This document shows, in pieces, positions 48,904 through 60,119 of a stretch of 64,000 nucleotides of DNA. This DNA comes from Tubulanus polymorphus (lineage: Eukaryota > Nemertea > Palaeonemertea > Tubulaniformes > Tubulanidae): contig NC_134029.1 of NCBI RefSeq assembly GCF_964204645.1, positions 19,796,450 to 19,860,449 of the forward strand, in the 5' to 3' direction. Position 1 is the first letter of the stretch. Each line of letters starts with the position of its first letter. A program made the translations under genes and the position numbers. The notes under the pieces were generated by a model. It made no database searches, was not told the origin of the DNA, and saw only the letters and a program-made list of their open reading frames with translations.

Positions 48904-49401
48904 TCTCAGTTCTCGCAGTTATTAATTTTTGTCGGCCACAGTTTACATTCAAATTGTTTGGCAGTTTAGCACAGTTGCCAGGTGAACAATGTTTCACGTT
49001 TTGAAGTAAAAACCCCCGCAATATAAAGAACAAACTATAATTGTGCATTTGACTATCAACTCAATTCTGAATCCATGGGCCATTTGCAAAACTAATTTAT
49101 AATGCAGATAAAAATGCCCCATATTGGGTCGAAACGTCAAACTTTCATCTATTTCTTTCGTTATATTGTGGGTCTTTACTTCAAATAGAATTAGACAGTC
49201 ATTTGTCTATGAAAACCAAAATGATACTTCTTTTTAGATGGTTTCTGAAAATAGGCGTATACCACCATATGCGAAACATACTGATAGTCTTTTACTTCAT
49301 ATTCTGGGATTAGACAGTTACTTGAAACTAGAAATCTTTGACATTGTTTCGTATCATGGTTACCGTAACCACCGTAACGTGTACATTAAGACGAAATCAA
49401 A
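48904..49401. promoter_or_regulatory. Divergent intergenic region between NEIL1 and the 49402 gene
   Basis: A 498-bp interval between two outward-facing start codons. It contains a hammerhead-like element remnant (49100-49180). No TATA box is convincing. Confidence 0.4.
49100..49180 (+). repeat. Remnant of the hammerhead-like element family
   Basis: CCCATATTGGGTCGAAACGTC keeps a CCCA/TGGG stem followed by GAAA-C-GTC, but the CUGANGA half is lost. The following TTTCTTTCGTTATATTGTGG matches, in reverse, one arm of 61834-62014. Confidence 0.45.
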
Positions 49402-51088
49402 ATGGAAGGGAACACATTGAATATCGTTGCAGAAACTCTGATATCAGAATTGATACAGGATATTTTGGAGCAAGTGGATGATATTGAGGCACAGGTGAAT
49501 CTAATAAGATACGAATGATTAAGAAATACAACACAATCAAATTCACTATCATCTTAATGAGATTACTCATTCAAATCCGCATCAGTGTCCGTAACCCTTC
49601 AAGGAAAAGTCCACGCCTAACTATAAACTGATACACTTCCACCTGCGCCAATACATGTAACCGTAGTCGGAGCCGTAAGCTGCTAAAAAAAAGATAGGAT
49701 TCAGTCCGGTCATAAATTTTCTTTACGAATGGTTTTGGAAATTAGAATTGAGATTTCATTGTTTTTGTTTTAAGTGTCAGCAAGCACATTCCGAACACCC
49801 ACGATACATCAGCGACGCTAGACGAATGCCGCGGGTAGTTCTAACTCAGAAAACGTCACTGGCCGAAGGTAAAATCTTGCTTCGAGGCGAAACTTCGATA
49901 CAAGATAAAGCAGCATCCAGTCCAGATACGCGAATTCCACGTCGACTGTACGAGGACAGGGACAATGAACGCAAAGATATACCCGTGCCTGCTACTTTAA
50001 CGGGGAATTGTGGAAACCAAAATATGAGTGAATCTGAAAGTAGAAAACACTGTTCGTTTGTAAATGATATACACGATAGTGCTGGGTCTTGTAAACGCAA
50101 TTTGCCCAACTCCGAAGAACAGAACGAAAGAACTGAGGTAGATTCCAATCCCGAAGCTCCTGAAGATCTTACCTGTTATCAAGATGAGGAACAAAATGAA
50201 CAAGTGTCTCGGTTTGACGAAACTAGTCAAACTATTTTCCAAAGAAACGATCACCGTACAGAAAACACGGACAACGTTGCCGACTTGCAAGATGAAACGA
50301 TAGCGAATGAATCGTGTAGTGGTTTTGAAAATGACCCAACTAAGTTGCTACTATTGGAAACGGTTATTGTGGCCGAACACTTGAAAAATGCTGCTCAAGA
50401 TATCGAAGGAAGACTTATCGAAAATGAACCTAACGAAAATAAAATGCCAGCTTTCAGTTCGATTGACGATTCCTCGGAAATAACGGATCATAGAAAGAAA
50501 AACGTTACCAACCAACCTGTAATAGCTCCACTCGAGACTACAGAGTTACTTTCTCAAGAAAAGACACCCGTCGAGCGCGTAGCAATCTTTGAAAATGAGA
50601 TGATATGTCCAGATCATCGATCCAGTCCTCAATGCACAGAAGGATCGTCCGGATGGTTTGTTTACAGTGACGTCACTGAGTCTGAGATGGAACGGCGTCA
50701 CGTGATGGATCTTACGTCTGCCATACGAAACCAACCACGGGATCTTGACGAAAGGCGCGCCTACATCAACGACCTTATCACTATATGGGACCTAACAGGA
50801 GCGGTAAGTAACCGTATATGGACTCGGGACATAATAGCATCCATTTAAAAAAAATCGTTCAGTTTTAACCTGACGCATCTTTTTCTCTAGGACAAACTTA
50901 AACTAGAGGTACTACGCATGCGCCGGTACAACTGCAATTTGCTTATAAAAGCACGTGACCGACGACGTTACGCAAAAGAATATCCGACTATTTTCCACAA
51001 ACTGGGGCGACTCGTGGAATGCGCATGTATACAAGTCCAAAATCTTTTATGTAAATCGACAGAAACATCTGCGGTAATTAATTCGTAA
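49402..51088 (+). CDS. Unrecognised acidic protein, three exons (439 aa)
   Basis: Exons 49402-49494, 49775-50803 and 50891-51088 are all phase 0, with donors GTGAAT and GTAAGT. No known family comes to mind. Exon 1 encodes a short amphipathic helix, VAETLISELIQDILEQV, whose spacing of hydrophobic residues resembles the RII-binding helices of A-kinase anchoring proteins; that is inference only. The middle exon is acidic, rich in Glu, Asn, Asp and Ser, and likely disordered. The C-terminus is basic and helical (DKLKLEVLRMRRYN, ARDRRRYAKEYPTIFHKLGR). The acceptor of exon 2 could also lie six bases later. GCG|GTAATT near 51073 might be a further donor, so a fourth exon cannot be excluded. Confidence 0.6.
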
Positions 51089-51925
51089 AAAATTGTAGAT
51101 ATAATGATGAAATACTAAGCATCACTCTTTCAATGCTTCGTCTTTTGGTTACTTTAGTATGGTGTCTGATTCGGGCCATACTAAAATATCAGAATCAAGG
51201 AGGCGAGAATTCAAAAAGTTTGGTGACCTTTTGGTTTCGCGAGAAAACAACAAAAAGGGGCCAAGGTGAAAATGTTTTTATCGTTCCTCTATCCGCACAG
51301 AACAATTTCTTAGCATGGCCCAAATCAGCCATCATACTTTAGGGATGCCCTATATCTTAGATTCCTTTAAAAGGCTAGTAGGTCCAACATATACGTTACA
51401 ATCATGGAACATTCTCGTATTAAGTTCGGATAATGTATACGTGTAAACCACGGTTTGTCCATTAGACTTAATTTCAAGAAATCATGCGATCCATTTAAAA
51501 TGATGTATTTCTCGAATTGAATTCCACGCACCGAACGCGACGAGCATGTTCTATTGCATTAGTCAGATAAATAAGATAATGCATTCAATAAATCTATAAT
51601 CTGACCACATGAATTTACTGTTTAATATCGACAAATGCGATGAAGCAAAGATAACTTCCATTTTTCTGACTAAAGTTGTGGAAAGCGAATCAGTCTTTCT
51701 TCTTTGATCCTTTCCGGATATTTCAAAAGAAGCACGACAGACAGAGAAAATAGGGGATTACGATGATATATATTCATGTCTAAATCGAATATTCGCATCA
51801 GACTCCGAATTCGAATTGTTCACGTTTTATTAAGCTAAAGATCAAAGTTTCAAGAACAAGAGCACTTACGCAGTAAGTCTGAGATTTTACGACTGTCGTA
51901 TTCGTGTTCTCGAAAACGTGATGCT
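51089..51925. other. Spacer upstream of the GPCR pair
   Basis: No gene seen; should hold the first GPCR promoter. Confidence 0.5.
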
Positions 51926-52885
51926 ATGAACTACACTGGAACAACAGGCCGCTATGTAACAGCTTGGTATACGACTTTACTACAGGATACTCTACAATCC
52001 GTCGATTTTAAAGTGCGGTTCGTGCAGAAGTTCTTCGGACCAATAGTCGTCGCACTGGGCGTTGTTGGAAACCTCGCCAGTTTCTTGGTGATGACGAGCG
52101 AGAAATTCCGCGTGTTTTCCTACTCGCAGTACCTGGCCGCATTGAGCGTTTTCGACACTCTTACGCTATTACAATACCTCATACCTTTCGTTAATTTCTA
52201 CACGTATCCGCATTTAGTTATTGCAATTTCTACGAGTCTCGGTTGCCGAATCTACGAATACTTGAGCATCGTCAACGACGCCATTAGTTCATGGCTAGTA
52301 GTTGTAATAACGCTGGAACGCTTGGCGATAATTACGTGGCCATTTGCGGCTCGGAATATCGCCACCCCAGCGTTCTCCCGTTTGGTCATATTCTTCGTGG
52401 CTCTGGTCGGTTATATTTGTTACAGTTTCATCATAGTTGCCGTCAAGCACAACGGCAACACGTGCGTTATGTTAGAATTTTGGCAACGTATTTACTTCAA
52501 AGCAGCTTCGTACACCCTCGTGTACGGGCCGGCCATATTTCTCATCATGCTCAATACGACATTGATATTCATTCTTCGACGAAGTCAAACGTTTGGGCAA
52601 AATAAGAAAAAAACGGCCAATATGAAAAGAGCCACGGTAATGGTTCTCTCCGTTTCTATTCTATTCGTATTTTTTACGTTTCCGGGTGGTATTTTTACCG
52701 ATGTTGCTACGTCGTTCGGTTTTTCGCGGCAAGTTATCCTTGACGGATCTGCCATAACGGGTTTCCTCTACGGCATGAATTCCGCGATCAATTTCTACGT
52801 GTACTTGTTATCTGGAGGCGAAGTACGCCAGTTTGTTGCTGAGAAATTAAAAGCACTTTTTAGATGCGAGCGTCCACAGAAATAG
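51926..52885 (+). CDS. Class A GPCR, intronless, tandem copy 1 (319 aa)
   Basis: Seven hydrophobic segments are spaced as in rhodopsin-type receptors. TM1 has GNLASFLV and TM2 LAALSVFDTLTLL (the N and D of the family). Cys in LGCRIYEYL at the start of TM3 and in NTCVM in the second outer loop can form the usual disulfide. The DRY position reads ERL, and TM7 reads NSAINFYVY in place of NPxxY. TM6 has TFPGG rather than the CWxP switch. The N-terminus has a glycosylation site (NYT), and the C-tail is short. The overall style is that of invertebrate neuropeptide (FMRFamide/orphan) receptors. The ligand cannot be told. About two thirds of residues match the next gene. Confidence 0.85.
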   Translation: MNYTGTTGRYVTAWYTTLLQDTLQSVDFKVRFVQKFFGPIVVALGVVGNLASFLVMTSEKFRVFSYSQYLAALSVFDTLTLLQYLIPFVNFYTYPHLVIAISTSLGCRIYEYLSIVNDAISSWLVVVITLERLAIITWPFAARNIATPAFSRLVIFFVALVGYICYSFIIVAVKHNGNTCVMLEFWQRIYFKAASYTLVYGPAIFLIMLNTTLIFILRRSQTFGQNKKKTANMKRATVMVLSVSILFVFFTFPGGIFTDVATSFGFSRQVILDGSAITGFLYGMNSAINFYVYLLSGGEVRQFVAEKLKALFRCERPQK

Positions 52886-53567
52886 GTATTTGGTTTCATA
52901 ATTCATGAAGATTTTTTACGTTATTTGGTCTGGTACTCAATGAAACCGCTGACAAATTGACAACAAGACAACGGCTATCGATTAGCATTCGTTATCTAGC
53001 ATAGCTGATAAAGAATTAATCAAATGACAATGCCTTTTTTATTATGCTTTTGATCTAAGTAGGCACCTATCAGACATAAAAATACATGTATATAGAAGAT
53101 GTACAAAATATTCTTTTTTCATTGCAAAGTATTTCTTGAGGTTTCAATTAAAATCCAGGCCCTCCACTCGATTTGGCCATACAATATATTTTAGTTATTA
53201 GAGATCAAATTCAATTTTCATATTTCAGTTGGACACTTTTACTAAAATCATTTTTATATACTTATACTTACCGACTTGAACAATAATGTAAGCACAAACT
53301 ACATGTAGGCTTTGAGCACAGTGGCTGATGTTTGTTATAGTATTTCTGTATCTATTTTATCACGAATGGAAATTATGTTTCAAAATTGAAGTAAAATTTC
53401 GTTTCCACGATGAATCATGGATGAGTTAATATAGTTAGCTCTCATTTCATAGATGATCGGTCTTTCATATATTTGTATATTGCGTAAAATAAATTTGATA
53501 TAATGTCGACCTCTCGCGCAGGCATATTCTATAGGAAGCAATGATTTAATTTAGCAACATCATTCAA
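52886..53567. other. Spacer between the two GPCR genes
   Basis: 682 bp of AT-rich sequence, no gene seen. Confidence 0.6.
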
Positions 53568-54518
53568 ATGAGGCCGTTTCATTCGAACAGCACGTCAGGC
53601 CGATATGAGCTGCCTTGGTACACGTCTATACTGCAAGACTCATCGCCGCTAGTCATTGCAGACGTGCGGTACGTACAGAAATGCCTCGGACCGCTTATTG
53701 TAGCCATCGGCATCATTGGCAACCTCGCCAGTTTCTTGGTGATGGTGAGCAAGAAATTCCGCGTGTTTTCCTACTCGCAGTACCTGGCCGCATTGAGCGT
53801 TTTCGACACTCTTACACTACTAGGATATGTCATACCGTTCGTTAATTTCTACACGTATCCAAAACCAGTTATCTCATTTTCTACGACCCTCGGTTGTCGT
53901 TTGTACGAATATATAAGCGTTGTCAGCGATGCAATAAGTTCGTGGCTGGTTGTAGCGATCACGTTTGAACGTTTTGCGATTGTCGTTTGGCCGTTTGCAG
54001 CTCGAAAGGTAGCCACACCCGCTTTCTCGCGATTAATAATCACTTTATTGGCACTCGTTGCTTATATTAGTTACAGTTTTATTCTGGTTATCGTCGAGCA
54101 CAACGGGAGGACCTGCGTTCTGCCGCGGTCTTGGGAACGTGTTTACTTCAAAACAGCTTCATACACTATCGTGTACGGGCCGGCAATATTGCTTATCGTC
54201 CTCAATACGGCTTTAATATACATTCTTAGAAGAAGTCAGTCGTTAGGGCTAAACAACAAGAAGGCCGCCAATATGAGAAAAACGACGGTTATGGTCGTCA
54301 CTGTTTCTATTCTATTCGTTTTATTTACGTTTCCTGGTCGTGTTTTTACTGATTTCGCTTGGACGTTAAGATTTTCCAAGTTCGTTATCATAAACGGGGC
54401 AGCAATCACAGGTCTTCTTTATGGCATGAATTCGGCCATTAACTTTTACGTGTATTTGCTATCTGGAGCTGAAGTACGTCAGTTTTCCCATAAAATATGT
54501 AAAAACATTTTCTCGTGA
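53568..54518 (+). CDS. Class A GPCR, intronless, tandem copy 2 (316 aa)
   Basis: Paralogue of the gene at 51926, same strand, with the same signatures: GNLASFLVM in TM1, LGCRLYEYIS and RTCVL cysteines, ERF at the DRY position, TFPGR in TM6 and NSAINFYVY in TM7. The N-terminus has an N-S-T site. The C-tail is even shorter, ending KNIFS. Both genes lack introns, consistent with a lineage-specific receptor expansion by tandem duplication after an intronless founder. A 95-bp block in TM1-TM2 is much more similar between the copies than the rest (see findings). Confidence 0.85.
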   Translation: MRPFHSNSTSGRYELPWYTSILQDSSPLVIADVRYVQKCLGPLIVAIGIIGNLASFLVMVSKKFRVFSYSQYLAALSVFDTLTLLGYVIPFVNFYTYPKPVISFSTTLGCRLYEYISVVSDAISSWLVVAITFERFAIVVWPFAARKVATPAFSRLIITLLALVAYISYSFILVIVEHNGRTCVLPRSWERVYFKTASYTIVYGPAILLIVLNTALIYILRRSQSLGLNNKKAANMRKTTVMVVTVSILFVLFTFPGRVFTDFAWTLRFSKFVIINGAAITGLLYGMNSAINFYVYLLSGAEVRQFSHKICKNIFS

Positions 54519-56056
54519 CAATAAAATGGTATATCGATAATGTTGTAAAAGAATCCTTGAAATAGTTTGACTTCTTAACTGAAATGCGCTTAACATCGTA
54601 CTAATAAGCAGTGTATCCAGTGAATCAAAAAGATGACTTAAGCCCAGTAAATGCTTAAGCGCCTGGATCGAGTTAATATTCTCGATGAAAGATATTTTCT
54701 TTACTAAAACCACCGATTTGTAGCGCATTAGCCCAGTAACAATATGTGAACCATTCTCATAAAACTTAAAAGTCGAAATTTGATACTCCACTCAAAAAGC
54801 TTTTGATACAAGTTTTTAATATCGTAGGCCTGAATTTATCGATAAGGCAATTGAAGGAAACGGGAATCAATGTTGTTTAAACGGCTAGGGCTACAATTAC
54901 ATAGGCCGATAATAATCGGGCTGCACACGCCACAGCTATCATAGTTAACATTTGACTCTCAATTGCATGACAAATAACTTTCCATTATTTCTTAAGTTCT
55001 GTTCTTATATTACAAATTGCTATGCATTTCCACTCGACGAAAGTCTGCGCAGGAAGTTAGCGATGTTGAAACACCAGACGAAAGGTTCACAACATTTCGA
55101 ATGGGAGACGTATTTTTGGATGGTGATTGAACTCTTGATGATAAAATATACGGTGATTTCTCACTATCTTCTATTGTTGCAAGAACGGTACTTTGATTGG
55201 ATATCCTAAGTCCGTAGGCGTGTCGTCCGGATGACTAAGAGGCAGGCTATCTTCATGGTGTGACGGAATGAAGAAACAAAGCAATAAACAATGATATCAT
55301 AATGATATTATACCATCATTAACCTCATCATCACCATGATTCTGCCTCCCTAGTATCATAGCATCCTGGGAAGGCAATCAGAGGTTGCGCGGTCTTGTGC
55401 TGCCACTCTGAAAGAGGTCAGGTGTAGTTTGGGTCTTCAGTTAACCATGGTGCCGGCTTCTCAGGTCGGCCTCAGTTGCTTTAAGAGGTTGAAGCGGTCG
55501 GTGTCTAACCCGGCGGGCTTGGTACTTGGAGCTTCCGATGATGGCAAACTCCATGGCTTTTGGACTGGATTTCTTGTGTTCATCCGGATATGATACATAT
55601 AAAATGTATTGATATCAATCCTGATTAGCTTCGCGAAATAAAACCCAACAAATTCATATCGAGCGCGTATTCATTGTTCCTTTAAAAAATAAACTACCCG
55701 GTATGCGTGCGTACTGATATTCACTAAACAACTATTTAGTTAGGCATCTATTGGCCAGTTAAACACGCGAAAAAGAAATCGAAGTGAAATATCGACATCA
55801 TACGTGACTGTTTGAACGAAATTGCCAGTATCAACTGTTTTGACGATTGCAGCGAATCGCTTGATGTCAAAATGCAACATTATACCTTGAAACGCGCGCA
55901 AGTTTCGTCATAAATTATTCACACGTTAGATCTGACAAAAACTTTCGCATTCGCCTTCATTAATCATGACGACTTATATCGTGTACGGTACGTCTGCGCT
56001 AACCGCTCTTTCACAATCCTCAATCGATTAGTCCTTTTCAGATATCATCTATTGTT
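54519..56056. other. Spacer, possible old repeat
   Basis: No gene is supported. 55345-55570 is unusually GC-rich and non-coding (stretches such as GGTCGGCCTCAGTTGCTTTA) and may be a repeat, class unknown. A plus-strand frame at 54952-55209 has no recognisable product. Confidence 0.4.
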
Positions 56057-56813
56057 ATGAATTCATATTTTTTTCTCAAATTTTCAGTGATTGGTGCTCT
56101 ATTTTTCGTAATTCAACATCCTCGTGACGTGGATTGCTATGAACTCGAAGGACTGTGGCCGTTGACGGAATCTTCGCAGGGAAGAGACATTTCTGGCAAT
56201 GGAAACAATGGAACGTTGTCGAAAACCGCCGTTTATTCTGACAATGTACCGTGGAAAACGGTTCGCGGTGTCGTCCAGGTATTAGCCAAAGAAAATTCGT
56301 ACATCAATATTCGGGCGAAAACTAACTTCGGGAGTTACAGCGCATTCGTGTTGATGTTCTTTCTAAATCCGTTCAACGTCCAAGGCGTTGTCTTCCGATT
56401 CGGCTGCTCTCGCTCGATAGTTGGCGGCATTGATATAAAACTGGTGAGCGAAAGATTACAAATCAGACTTTACAACGAGTCGAACGACGTCGTTTACGAC
56501 CACCACATGGACACAAAGCTTCCAGGAAAAACGTGGACTCTGGTAACGATTCGGTATTCGTGCGTTGATTCGCGGGTATACGTTTTTTTCAATGGAACCC
56601 CTGTTTTAATCAGCCAAACTGATGCATGCCACACTCTCAAAACGATCAATATCGGCGATATCTGTCTGGGTACCTTGATGAATTCGGGCAACTATTACAT
56701 GCTGAATGGTGCCTATTATTGTGTACGTCTTTACCGCGGCGAAATGAACGACACCGTTTTGCAACTAGTGCACGATGACTTAGAGTGTCGGATTCATGTA
56801 AACAATCCGATAG
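56057..56813 (+). CDS. Secreted laminin-G-like (concanavalin-type) domain protein, first coding exon
   Basis: The ATG at 56057 opens 252 codons plus one base to the donor G|GTAAGT at 56814. A signal peptide (FFLKFSVIGALFFVIQ region) is followed by one jelly-roll domain: GLWPLTESSQGRDISGNGNN is the typical start of LamG-like/pentraxin folds (W-x-L-x-x..D-x-S-G-N-x-N), and GKTWTLVTIRYSCVDSRVYV its central strands. The chain ends with a Cys pair and HDDLECRIHVNNPI. The protein must continue. A fitting next exon in phase 1 is 57147-57181 (DVFACPPQFSKE, donor GTACGT), but beyond that I could not follow the model. It probably acts outside the cell in adhesion or recognition. Confidence 0.7.
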
Positions 56814-57181
56814 GTAAGTTAAGTAAATACGGTAAGCAACAATTCCATCTTGGAAATATTTAGACCCGTCTCTCGTAGGGTAGGGAAACATCGAAGACTT
56901 AACATTAAACATAACTTAACATTAATAATGTCATATTGTACTTATACTACAAAATATATACCACAAAATATACTACAAAACCATACCATTCGCGCACAAG
57001 GGTTTTTTTATACCAAATATTTCCTCATTGCTTCACTAAAAATGAAACTAGGGAAGTTGAATGAACCGAAGCGAGAATCGAATTGCATAGGCCTTGTATA
57101 CTGCTTAAGGTAGGTATGAATTTTGAATGATAATATTGTTGTTTAGATGTATTTGCATGCCCACCACAGTTCTCGAAAGAG

Positions 57182-58858
57182 GTACGTATACATTTTTGAT
57201 AATAAATAGGTCAAGGTATTCTGACCATTACTTTTTTTCTGGGAGAATATTCATCGCAATGCGCCGGGAATGGAAAATTCTTATGTCATCATTTAAGAGA
57301 AGATGTTTCAGGACCTCAAAGATGCACGTACGATTGGCCAAGGTGATTGCTTACATGACATTTTTTATTGAACGTGGAGTACGGATCCATCGCCCAGAAT
57401 TCCACCAAAACGTTTAATATATTATTTTTAGTCCTCCGTCGTATTTTCATCATAATTTTTGTCGATATTTCCGTATCGATTTTCGAGCAAGGAGTAAGTT
57501 TTTTCTTCGTTTCTGCCATCGTTTCGATAAATTCAATTCAATACGATCTTCGCGATTTTTTTCCGCCATCCTTCTAAGATTTATGTGAAAGATACTCGAA
57601 GGATGACAACATTAACTTTTGTTTCCCCCTGTTGCATTCTGTTTCAAAGATCGGTTATATGAATTCATTTTTCATGTTCCTTTCCATTTTAAAACGTCCG
57701 TGATAGGAAAGAAAGTTATTTTTCGATTTTTCCGCTTTTTATTTTTCCCATCGCCCTTTCGTGAAAAAATCGGGACACCAAGCAATTAGAAAATGGCGCT
57801 AACCATTGAGATATTTGATCGTATAATTTGACAGCTACGTAAGACGAAATGAATATTTCAATATTTACATCGGCGATGGGGCCATTTAGTTAGACATTCT
57901 ACTACGCAATCCACAGTCGATGATAGATTAATATTTGCATTTCATGAAAAAAACATCACGCATTTTGTAGAAATATCGGTAATCGTTGTGACATCATGTC
58001 CGCTACATTTGAATGAAGGATACTAATTCTGAATGTCTCTGTTTGGGCTTCCCTTTGCTGTTTGATTTGTACACGTGGTATTCGGAGTGTGTTTCGCTAT
58101 CAAATAACTTTCACATTAACAGTGTTTGCCCAATAATCGGAAAACACACCTCAACGTCCTATTTTCAATGCAAACAGTTCAAAATCCATTAGTTTTTGTC
58201 GACTATTTTTTCGATGTAGATTTCAATATTGTCCAACACTGCTTGATTGAATATTTTCTCTTCAATAATTTCGCACAAAACATTCAGATACACTTACTGA
58301 CAGGTATGTAAGTTAGCTCTAACTTGTTATCTTCAGAATATAGACGTTTCTTACATACATTAGATTATCAATTTCGCCATCTGTCGGAATAACAAAGTCT
58401 CACCGCCGAACGAACTGATTTTCATAGCTTGCGACATTCTGGGAACGATATTGAATACTTAAGAGTTCAAAGGACCAGAAATATATTGGTCAGCACCATC
58501 CCTTAACCCCAACGCAGACACAGGGAAAGGCGGAAACACTGAATCAAACATGCTTGACTTCGGAAACATTTTTTACAGAAATAACGTTTCTTGTTTATCG
58601 TAAATGCACATGACGAGGGAAACGCTCGGAAACACGTTTCTGTCCTGTTTCCGTGCGTCGTGTGCGATGGTCTCTATCACGATACTTATATATCTTAGAT
58701 AGGAACCCCTTGACATCACCAATTTCTATGGGAACATCAATTACATACCATTTCTTTGGTTATTTGTTAACGCAGCGGCACTAACGGAGGCAATCATTTT
58801 TTCAAGATGTGCCCGGGGATGCTGCCTCTATTGGTAAGCATGTTCTCTGGCAATCGAG
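57182..58858. other. Unresolved sequence downstream of the LamG exon
   Basis: 57242-57342 can be read as a Cys-containing frame (QCAGNGKFLCHHLRED, then QRCTYDWP) ending at a possible donor, AG|GTGATT, but the phase does not fit the exon before it. Nothing else is supported. Confidence 0.3.
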
Positions 58859-59872
58859 GTGATAAGTCTAAATTATCCTCCGATATACACCATCGAGCAC
58901 GACAGATTTATACATATTTTCGCACCTTATCTCGACCAGCGATTGAGGCAATTTTTTCCTACGCCGAACGTAATTGGTGTCCACGGAGACGCCGGGCTTT
59001 CGTTTTATGGCATAAACGCAGTAAGCTCCAGACAACTCGTATTCACATAACACTTGAGGACTATATAGTTTATCACGCGCATCATTGATTGTTTATCGAT
59101 TATCGACGGCTCTCATCCGAACACATGTAATTGAAAAACCATCGCCCAAGCTACATGCTTTGTCGTACCACATTTCCCATGGATTAAATTCAAATCTCTT
59201 ATAGAATATCGTTATTTCGGAATCGATTTTCTTAAGTCTCTGGATGGAACCGGGCCAAGATTCATGAAATACATTCTATTTTGTTTAGGCTATACAACGC
59301 GATTTTGATTTCACTGGGCCTTCATTCTGCATTTAAGATTTAACGTTGAAGTATTTTCCGAATATTTGATTCAATTCAGATTTTCTAAATCATTTGAATA
59401 AGAAATAAAAATTACTTTAATCTGATTCGAATTCAAAATACTGGGCCAATGCAGTACGGAAGTCAAAAGCGGTCTTAAATCTTGAGCTTAGCATTACGTA
59501 AGTTCTTGCATTGGGCAACATAAAAAAGATTGTCTTAATCTCGGTTTTAACTCAAAGCCATGACTCTGAACTGGTCTCTGTGCTCTGATGGATTTAAGGT
59601 GGCAGTCGTCGGTGAAGTCGTCTGCGGACAAGAAAGGAAGAACTCGTCCGCCGCTAACAAACTTAATTTCCCAATTCACGAACCGCGTAATTGAATTATC
59701 AATCAACCCACTCGAGTTTGAATAGGTTATTTATCTACCGCTCACCGACGAGGAGTGGTTTACCAGATTCATTCGCTATATTCATCCGATGCTGGATTCG
59801 AATTCTCACGAGACGCGTGCACCGCGGTATTCCTGCTACTACATTCTCCCAAGCGTGCTATCCGTCGCTTGA
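58859..59872 (+). CDS. Two candidate exons of an unidentified gene
   Basis: 58859-59020 (54 codons, phase 0, donor GTAAGC) and 59726-59872 (49 codons ending at TGA) join in frame. Both read like folded protein: HDRFIHIFAPYLDQRLRQFF and VIYLPLTDEEWFTRFIRYIH. They may be the end of the secreted protein that starts at 56057 or a separate gene. The acceptors are weak, and no family is recognised. Confidence 0.3.
59443..59516. repeat. Short foldback element
   Basis: GGGCCAATGCAGTACGGAAG at the left and TAAGTTCTTGCATTGGGCAA at the right form imperfect inverted ends of about 17 bp. Confidence 0.5.
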
Positions 59873-60034
59873 GCGCCGTCAGCTGCGGCGGAAGAGTTCC
59901 GTTGACGCTCATGAAAACATCTTTACTTAAATTTCTAAAAAGCGCATATCGCTAATTGATCTATTGACATTCGTTTCCGGGTCGCCGGCAGTTCTGGCCG
60001 TGTTTTGTCGTGCATGTCGCGTAAGCATTCCCTA

Positions 60035-60119
60035 ATGGACGGCAAAATGTTTTTCCGCGCTGAACTGATCGCGTGTGCGATGGTAATTTTGCACCGGGGA
60101 TTAGCTTTGAGCATCGAAG
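60035..60119 (+). CDS. Signal-peptide first exon of an unidentified secreted protein
   Basis: ATG at 60035, in frame with a second Met four codons later, encodes MFFRAELIACAMVILHRGLA, a hydrophobic signal sequence, then LSIE and a phase-1 donor G|GTAAGT at 60120. Phase-1 junctions right after a signal peptide are usual for modular secreted proteins. The downstream exons were not found before 64000, so the gene either continues past the window or is not real. Confidence 0.45.
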
